Part shown: positions 33,989 to 39,123 of the stretch, in pieces
Position numbering within the stretch: position 1 is the stretch's first letter
How the letters are laid out: every line of letters starts with the position of its first letter
DNA from: Bacillota bacterium
Lineage (GTDB): Bacteria > Bacillota > Dethiobacteria > DTU022
Assembly: GCA_011389985.1 (NCBI GenBank)
Contig: JAABTH010000018.1
Span: 1 to 39,123, forward strand
Direction: 5' to 3'
DNA: 39,123 nt
Translations under genes and position numbers: made by a program
The notes under the pieces: generated by a model
Told to the model about the DNA's origin: nothing
The model's database searches: none
What the model saw: the letters and a program-made list of their open reading frames with translations, nothing else

Positions 33989-34900
33989 CTAGTCTTGTCT
34001 ATCAGATAACTCGTTTTCATTGACCCATTCTAAACCTGAGCCCGGTGAAAACCCTTCCTTCCGGGCCAATATATCATAGCCCAGGGAAGCAAGGTTGTGG
34101 ATGGTCAAAACGATATTACCATCCGTGTTAAAATTTCTTGCATCAATGATCTTGTAGTAACGGCGGCATGAAAGGCAGTAATTTACCCGACAATTATCAT
34201 TGCCTTCAATGGTAAAGTAGCCTAACTCTTCCCTATCTTCATTACTGCAATACGGACATTTAACACGACTGTGTAGCCAACGGCTACCACAGAGCCAGCA
34301 TTCCAGAACCTTTGCCCCATCTTCAGGACATAGCATACCAAAATGCGGCTGTTCACCACACAACGGGCAATCCCCCCCTTCGTAGAGGTCTGTCCGTAAC
34401 CCCATTGGAATTGACTCAAACTGCCGCCTGTATATGGAAGACAATACAATTGAAAAAAGAAACGTCGCCATGTCGTTTTCAATGGCCGCTTCTTTTTTCA
34501 ATAAATCACGAAACTCTTTGATTTTTTCCAGTGAGAGCACTTTGCCTTCTCCGGAAAGAAAAATATCTGTTCTATTTAAAAGATCGCTCATAATCTTTTT
34601 AAGGGCCGGGTTAGCCTTTGTTGCTTCTGAACATACCGTTTTAAATAGTTCACTAAATTGCTTCGCGTTTAGATCCGGACGAAGCTTAAGACTTTGATCC
34701 TGCTTCATCATTTCAGTCGATTCTTCAGCAGGCGGACTTAAATGATCAATGGGAGGAATCTGGGTATGATGCTGATCGTCATATTTACTGATAGCATCAA
34801 ATACAGATTTTATAAACCCGGCTCCTTCATCAAAGTTATCATATAGCTTCTTGCATCGTTCAATTTCATTCTCATAGCCGGTTATCCAGAGACTATCCAA
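33989..34900 (-). CDS. fdhE: FdhE-type formate dehydrogenase accessory protein
   Basis: 303 residues, cytoplasmic. Seen: a helical N-terminal half, then a zinc- or iron-binding region with four CxxC pairs (CPLCGE, CWLCGS, CPYCSN, CLSCRR) in about 180-250, the rubredoxin-like pattern of FdhE. FdhE binds the catalytic subunit of Tat-exported formate dehydrogenases and helps its assembly before export. It lies 15 nt upstream of fdhA, first in the operon. GAGGAGTG precedes the ATG. Other CxxC accessory proteins exist, but the gene context makes FdhE firm. Confidence 0.9.
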   Translation of the reverse strand: MDSLWITGYENEIERCKKLYDNFDEGAGFIKSVFDAISKYDDQHHTQIPPIDHLSPPAEESTEMMKQDQSLKLRPDLNAKQFSELFKTVCSEATKANPALKKIMSDLLNRTDIFLSGEGKVLSLEKIKEFRDLLKKEAAIENDMATFLFSIVLSSIYRRQFESIPMGLRTDLYEGGDCPLCGEQPHFGMLCPEDGAKVLECWLCGSRWLHSRVKCPYCSNEDREELGYFTIEGNDNCRVNYCLSCRRYYKIIDARNFNTDGNIVLTIHNLASLGYDILARKEGFSPGSGLEWVNENELSDRQD

Positions 34901-35126
34901 ACATTAACACTCCTCGTTGCTAAATATTTTAAGTTTATAAAACAGAAACTCTATAGACTAAATATTATTTTCACTATTTGTAAATAAGTGAAATTTATGA
35001 TAATTGTCATATAAACTAAAAATCCCTTTATATAAGGGTTTAACGACTAAAGTGTATTTATTCTCTTCGCCCTCTTTGGGCGAGATAGTGAATTTTTAAA
35101 CTTAAAACTTTACCTCTTTAACAATC
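34901..35126 (-). other. Long 5' leader of the fdhE-fdhA-fdhB-rnfCD operon
   Basis: About 226 nt between the likely transcription start and the fdhE ATG, with no protein gene. It contains a hairpin TCGCCC-tcttt-GGGCGA (35067-35083), a CCCTT-N5-AAGGG dyad (35024-35038), TATGA-N6-TCATA (34996-35011) and TTTCACT-N11-AGTGAAA (34969-34993). I do not recognise a riboswitch class; it does not fit what I remember of the molybdenum cofactor motif. Post-transcriptional or regulator control is possible. Confidence 0.4.
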
Positions 35127-35132
35127 AGCATC

Positions 35133-35161
35133 ATTATACCCATAACAGATTTTTATGTCAA
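35133..35161 (-). promoter_or_regulatory. Consensus sigma-A promoter of the Fdh-Rnf operon
   Basis: TTGACA (35161-35156), spacer of 17 nt, TATAAT (35138-35133): both hexamers match the consensus in full. A tandem 15-bp repeat abuts the -35 on its upstream side. Confidence 0.85.
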
Positions 35162-35191
35162 TAGATTTAGCTAATTTAGATTTAGCTAATT
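35162..35191. repeat. Tandem 15-bp direct repeat upstream of the Fdh-Rnf promoter
   Basis: TAGATTTAGCTAATT occurs twice in exact tandem, then four more T. It starts on the base next to the -35 hexamer, the place of an UP element or of an activator site. Seen directly; the binding factor is unknown. Confidence 0.6.
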
Positions 35192-35237
35192 TTTTGAGTA
35201 AATTCCCAGGTTCTTTAAGATTAGGAACTGTACATTA

Positions 35238-35275
35238 AAGAGCTTCCCGGTATTGTTTTATACCGGGAAGCTCTT
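35238..35275 (-). terminator. Strong hairpin terminator after the second molybdo-enzyme operon
   Basis: AAGAGCTTCCCGGTA (35238-35252) pairs perfectly with TACCGGGAAGCTCTT (35261-35275), a 15-bp stem with a short loop. Minus strand continues TTTAATG. It lies 50 nt after the ferredoxin gene stop and separates that operon from the Fdh-Rnf promoter. Confidence 0.75.
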
Positions 35276-35324
35276 ATTTGTCGAACATTCTGTTTAATCT
35301 TTGGAGATATTATCCCCTAATCAT

Positions 35325-36056
35325 TTAAACGCTGCCTTTTTTGTTACTGGCATAGTTGTAAATCAGGGCACCAATACCTGCGACTGCAGCAATGCCACCT
35401 AAGGGTGATATTAAATATTTTAATACCCGTTTGCCCATCGGCACTTCAGTTTCTGCCGGCAGGTTATATTTATCCGGGGTGTACTGCAGAACCAGCAGCA
35501 CTCTTAAACCGCCAAATTCATCGACCCCGTAGAGGTTTGCCTCTTCATAGCCCTGAGACTTTAGCAATTGGACCCGCTGGTTGCCGGCTGCAATCATGGC
35601 CGGCCTGCTGCCATATTTAATCGCCTGCGGTGAGCAGACAGAATAGCAGAAAGGCTCCAACCCGTTTTCAACCCGTTTATCACAGAGGGTGCATTTTTCC
35701 ATGATTCCCTTGGTGCGGTCAAAGGTGATCACTCCATACGGGCAGTTTGCAACACAGTAATTACAGGAAATACAGATCCTTTCGTCATAAACCGTCAGAC
35801 CATCTTCGTTTTTATGCATTGCCCCGGTCGGGCAGGAGATTACGCAGAGCGCCTCCGTACAGTGCATGCAGGCTTTTTTATTAAATACCTCGATCGAATC
35901 AGGATAGGCACCATGCTCGTAGGTATCAATCTGGGTTCTGTAAATATCCTCGGTCAAACTATAGATCTGCTTGCAGACCAGGGTGCAGGCGTCACAGTTT
36001 ATGCAAAGCGACTGGTCTACCAGCATTGCATGATCAGCGATTACCATCTTATTCAT
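35325..36056 (-). CDS. Four-cluster ferredoxin subunit of a molybdo-enzyme, membrane-anchored
   Basis: 243 residues (240 if ATG 36047 is used, which has AGGAGG at better spacing than 36056). Sixteen Cys in four motifs: CINCDACTLVCKQ, CMHCTEALCVISCP, CISCNYCVANCPYGV, CTLC with CYSVCSPQ. One C-terminal membrane helix (about 217-235, GGIAAVAGIGALIYNYA) and a short basic tail. It resembles the B subunit of thiosulfate, polysulfide or tetrathionate reductases and FdhB next door, including the YGVDEFGG segment. It transfers electrons between the catalytic subunit and the membrane. No NrfD or cytochrome b partner gene lies after it. Confidence 0.87.
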   Translation of the reverse strand: MNKMVIADHAMLVDQSLCINCDACTLVCKQIYSLTEDIYRTQIDTYEHGAYPDSIEVFNKKACMHCTEALCVISCPTGAMHKNEDGLTVYDERICISCNYCVANCPYGVITFDRTKGIMEKCTLCDKRVENGLEPFCYSVCSPQAIKYGSRPAMIAAGNQRVQLLKSQGYEEANLYGVDEFGGLRVLLVLQYTPDKYNLPAETEVPMGKRVLKYLISPLGGIAAVAGIGALIYNYASNKKGSV

Positions 36057-36100
36057 TCCTCCTTATCCAATCCATCATAGTCATATTATCAAAAGCTTTA

Positions 36101-38452
36101 TTAAGCTTTATAGATTTTCACAGCATGATCCTGCATTCCAGTGCCCATACCGGGGTCATTGAGCCTTCTCATTTCATCAAAGTTCATAGACATGATCAGG
36201 TTACCATCATTGGCCCCACGGCCAAAGGCTTTAGTCATGTAAGAGCTGTAACGCCCAAAGCCATGATAGATCATCACGGTGTCGGGACGAATCCCTTCAA
36301 TGAGCTTGGCCTTGAGTTTAATCTTCCTTTCACGGTCCATCCAGGCGGCACTGCGGGATTCAACATAAACTTCATCGCCTTCACTGATACCCATTTCCTC
36401 TGCCGTAGCCTTATTCAACACTGCAGAGTTTTCCGGATAACCGGCCAGGGCCAGGACATTGTTCTGGGTCTGGACCATCTTGTGCATTGGCGCCCTGCTG
36501 ATAACCATGTAGAAAGGATATTCTTCATCCGTTTCTTCGCGGCGCGGTTTCCAGGTAGGCAGGGGGTCATAGCCATGCTCTTCAAAAAGGGTCGAGTAGA
36601 ACTCGATTTTGCCGCTGGGGGTCTTAAACTTTTCCGTTGGGACAAGCTCACGGTCGGCCGGATCTTCCGGTTCCCATACCCCGGTTGCGCTGTTGTTAAG
36701 CTCAGTCCAGCTGCTACCTAAAGCTTGCAACTGCATGTTTCTTTCCTTGCCTCCACTGACATTACCGGAACCGCCTTCAGAAGTATCCTTGAAGTATTCT
36801 CCGTAACCCATCGCTTCAGCCAGGTTTATGATTGCTCCACCAAAACCCTTGGTTTCTTCATAGAGCGGCGAAACAACCTGCTGGCGCAGGTGTATTTGCG
36901 GATAAAGGCTGTGATATTTACGCGACCCCATACCGGAAAATTCAAACCAGTGCGGCTCAGGCAGTACTATATCGGAAAGCCAGGCCATCTCGGACGGGTA
37001 GATTTCAAAGGTCAGGATAAAGTCCAACTTTTTAAAGGCCTCTACCATGGTCAGGTGATCGGGAAAGGAAAGCGGGTTATATTTTCTAACCAGGGCAGTC
37101 TTTACCGGGTAAGGATCTTCATTTAAGATACCGTAAGGCAAAGTAGCAAAGTTACCATTCACAAAGCCCACGAAAGGTCCCCGCTCTTCCCAGTTATCAA
37201 TCCTTTCCCGCCTTCTTTCCGGCATCTGCTCCTTAAGCTCTTCCGGAATTGGGAAAAGAGAATCAAATTTTGGCATTTTTGGATTACGCGGCAGGATCAT
37301 CCCGCCCGGCCGATCAATCGAACCAACCAGGGCATCCAGGGTAACCTGGGCCTGGGCCAAACTGCTGCTGTTTACATAGTTAGGTCCGGCAGCATCCCGC
37401 TTATGGTGGGCAAGGTGTGCCGGTTGGTTGGCCGGATCGGCAAATTCACGGGCAATCTCAAGAATGACGTCTGCGGTTATACCAGGGGTATCAATCAGCT
37501 CAGCGGCCCATTCAGGCGTATAACGATTAGAAATTATGTGACTGCGCAGTTCTTCAATACCCTCAGTATAGTTTTCAACAAATTCGCGGTTATATAGGTT
37601 CTCTGTCAAGATAACATGAATCATGGCCAGGGCAAAAGCCAAATCGTAACCGGGCCTGATCGGCAGCCACTTGTGGGCCCTGGCAGCTGTCTTGGAACGG
37701 TAGGGATCAAGAGACACCAGTTTCGCCCCTCTTTGCAGGGCCTTGGAAAGGCCCTGAAGGTGAGGGTTCTTGGCCTTGCCCATGCCATCAAAGCCCATGG
37801 TCAAAATATACTTGGAATTTTCCAGGTCGTGGGTCCAGGGGCGGCCACTGCCGGTTACCATGCCTGCCCAGGCTGCCTGTTGAGTTGTAAAACAGGTACT
37901 TTGATGGGCAATATGGTTCGGGGTACCGATCACATCGCGCAGGCGGTTAAGATAGTCATGACTGCGGGACATTATCAACATACTTTCCGGGCCATACTGG
38001 CCAATTGATTCCTTAAAACGAGAAGCTGCTTCTTCAATCGCTTCCTCCCAGCTGATTCGCTCAAAACCGGGATCTTCATTGATTCCTTTATTCGGGTTAG
38101 TCCGCCGAAGCGGGTACTTAAGGCGATCCGGATCATAAAGGGTTCTAATTGAGTTGTAGCCCTTTACGCAGAGCCTTCCCCCTTCTTCCGGGTTATAAGG
38201 GTTGCCTGCTGCGAAGTCGTACGGGTTCCCTTCTACGTGTACCAGGCGGCTATTTTTGACATATGCTTTCATTCCGCAGCCAGCGCTACATACACTGCAA
38301 AAAGTGTAACGAACAGCTTCGGCATCTTCCACTATTTCTTCAGCGGCTTCCGCAAAGCGCGGTATGGGCATTCCTGCCCCGACCGCGGCCCCGGTAGCCA
38401 GCGCCGCTTTTAGAAAGGTGCGGCGTTTCATGTTTAAACCATCGGATTTCAT
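36101..38452 (-). CDS. Tat-exported CISM molybdopterin oxidoreductase, Cys type
   Basis: 783 residues. Tat signal KRRTFLKAALATG at the N-terminus, 4Fe-4S ligands C52, C55, C59 and C95, and the probable Mo ligand C187 in HQSTCFTTQQ, the position seen in PsrA/PhsA-type enzymes. C-terminal MGD-binding domain with VNKATAEEMGISEGDEV-like text (ATAEEMGISEGDEVYVES, shown shortened) and a final HAVKIYKA. Candidates are polysulfide, thiosulfate, tetrathionate or arsenate reductase, or another respiratory member. The sequence does not settle the substrate. ATGA overlap with the torD-like gene upstream. Codon use looks more GC-rich than in the Mrp region. Confidence 0.88.
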   Translation of the reverse strand: MKSDGLNMKRRTFLKAALATGAAVGAGMPIPRFAEAAEEIVEDAEAVRYTFCSVCSAGCGMKAYVKNSRLVHVEGNPYDFAAGNPYNPEEGGRLCVKGYNSIRTLYDPDRLKYPLRRTNPNKGINEDPGFERISWEEAIEEAASRFKESIGQYGPESMLIMSRSHDYLNRLRDVIGTPNHIAHQSTCFTTQQAAWAGMVTGSGRPWTHDLENSKYILTMGFDGMGKAKNPHLQGLSKALQRGAKLVSLDPYRSKTAARAHKWLPIRPGYDLAFALAMIHVILTENLYNREFVENYTEGIEELRSHIISNRYTPEWAAELIDTPGITADVILEIAREFADPANQPAHLAHHKRDAAGPNYVNSSSLAQAQVTLDALVGSIDRPGGMILPRNPKMPKFDSLFPIPEELKEQMPERRRERIDNWEERGPFVGFVNGNFATLPYGILNEDPYPVKTALVRKYNPLSFPDHLTMVEAFKKLDFILTFEIYPSEMAWLSDIVLPEPHWFEFSGMGSRKYHSLYPQIHLRQQVVSPLYEETKGFGGAIINLAEAMGYGEYFKDTSEGGSGNVSGGKERNMQLQALGSSWTELNNSATGVWEPEDPADRELVPTEKFKTPSGKIEFYSTLFEEHGYDPLPTWKPRREETDEEYPFYMVISRAPMHKMVQTQNNVLALAGYPENSAVLNKATAEEMGISEGDEVYVESRSAAWMDRERKIKLKAKLIEGIRPDTVMIYHGFGRYSSYMTKAFGRGANDGNLIMSMNFDEMRRLNDPGMGTGMQDHAVKIYKA

Positions 38453-39111
38453 GACCGATCATCACTCCTCTGATCTGATTCTGTTAAAGCTTCATCATCA
38501 AGCAATGCAAACAAGCTTTTTTCCTGCTCCATAAAGTTAAGGCCGCATACAGCCAAATCCTTAAAAAAACAGGCCAGTTCATTTTCCTGTAAATCATTAA
38601 ATACCTGCGGCAGCCAGCGGTAGATATGCTCTTCATAAAATGACTTTTGCTCCGCTACCTTATCGCCGCATTCTATCAAGTGAGCCATGAAGGCCAGTTC
38701 TACAGAAGCATGGTCTTCCGGGTGCAAATCGGGTTTTTCCAGGACCAGGCCATTTTCGCGGTAAACAGCTTTTACTTCCAGCCAGGGCTCACCCATTAAG
38801 AGCTGCTCACTGCCCCGATAGACCGATTCGTAAGGCCTGACTCCGCCAGCCATTATAAATAGCCGGGCATACTCGGTTCTCATGACCCGGTCTGCATCAT
38901 TTTTTGCAGCCCACTTAGCAATAATATCCTGCAGGTCACGCCCGATATCGGCGTATTCACCGCTGACCGAGGCCAGGTAAGCAGCATAATGCTCAAGATC
39001 TTCTGCCCTGGTCTGATCGGTAAAAAGCCTCGAAAAGAATGTATACAAACATACCCTGTCAAGTTGTAATTGATTTGCTGTACTCATCTGGTTTATCAAC
39101 ATTGCCTCCAT
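38449..39111 (-). CDS. TorD/DmsD-family molybdo-enzyme chaperone
   Basis: 220 residues from ATG 39111, or 216 from TTG 39099, which has GGAGG 5 nt upstream and may be the true start. Helical protein with EYARLFIMAGGVRPYESVY and KPDLHPEDHASVELAFMAHL, the two family motifs. Such chaperones bind the Tat signal and aid cofactor insertion of a specific partner, here most likely the CISM enzyme whose ATG overlaps this stop codon. Complete within the window; only 12 nt of upstream DNA are present, so the promoter is not visible. Confidence 0.87.
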   Translation of the reverse strand: MEAMLINQMSTANQLQLDRVCLYTFFSRLFTDQTRAEDLEHYAAYLASVSGEYADIGRDLQDIIAKWAAKNDADRVMRTEYARLFIMAGGVRPYESVYRGSEQLLMGEPWLEVKAVYRENGLVLEKPDLHPEDHASVELAFMAHLIECGDKVAEQKSFYEEHIYRWLPQVFNDLQENELACFFKDLAVCGLNFMEQEKSLFALLDDEALTESDQRSDDRS

Positions 39112-39123
39112 TTACAATTCTAT

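Noticed and set aside
35162-35191. CRISPR array or transposon end
   Set aside because: Only two contiguous 15-bp copies without spacers; no cas or transposase gene. No insertion sequence or prophage gene was seen anywhere in the window.
36026-36721. 231-codon ORF on the plus strand
   Set aside because: Antisense to the CISM molybdo-enzyme gene; no ribosome site or recognisable motif.

Overview
The window looks like a chromosome segment of an anaerobic, low-to-mid GC Gram-positive bacterium of the Clostridia type (Peptococcaceae, Syntrophomonas or Dethiobacter-like; inferred from gene content, not proven). Pointers are strong AGGAGG ribosome sites with frequent GTG/TTG starts, Bacillota-type RnfC/RnfD and TGS-GTPase proteins, two Tat-exported molybdo-enzymes, selenocysteine use, and a CcmF cytochrome c biogenesis protein.

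Layout. 1-1643: 3'-truncated ccmF (minus). 1980-5279: an ArsR-controlled minus-strand operon with an ArsR-family repressor, a 71-residue Cys protein, a CxxC mini-thioredoxin, an ArsP/YraQ-type permease and a permease split into two half-genes. 5400-8879: a DUF2207 membrane protein with a poly-Gly tail, LemA, and a TGS-domain GTPase. 9012-9086: tRNA-Val(GAC) with its own promoter and terminator. 9153-10496: a lone MmgE/PrpD-family enzyme.

10588-27674 is an enlarged Mrp-like cation/proton translocation locus in two divergent cassettes. The minus cassette holds five NuoL/M/N-MrpA/D-type subunits in a row. The plus cassette holds MrpB, C, D, E, F, G, a DUF4040 (MbhD-like) protein, an MbhE-like protein and two more antiporter-type subunits. 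In total there are eight antiporter-type subunits, all with the expected Glu and Lys residues, and no hydrogenase or NADH dehydrogenase redox subunit of complex I type.

27776-34900 (minus, convergent with the plus Mrp cassette) is an operon fdhE-fdhA-fdhB-rnfC-rnfD. fdhA is interrupted by an in-frame UGA in the correct selenocysteine context with a textbook bacterial SECIS hairpin, so it is one gene of 1021 codons. RnfC and RnfD are complete, but rnfG, E, A and B are absent here. 35325-39111 (minus) is a second molybdo-enzyme operon: a TorD-type chaperone, a Cys-type CISM catalytic subunit and a four-cluster ferredoxin subunit with a C-terminal membrane anchor.

Working model (inference): formate is oxidised or made on the outer face by Tat-exported FdhAB. 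FdhB, anchored by one helix, exchanges electrons with the flavoprotein RnfD and through it with cytoplasmic RnfC and NAD(H), in place of the usual cytochrome b subunit. The adjoining giant Mrp-like complex would supply or use the ion gradient. The FdhAB-RnfCD arrangement and the eight-antiporter Mrp locus are the most unusual things in the window.
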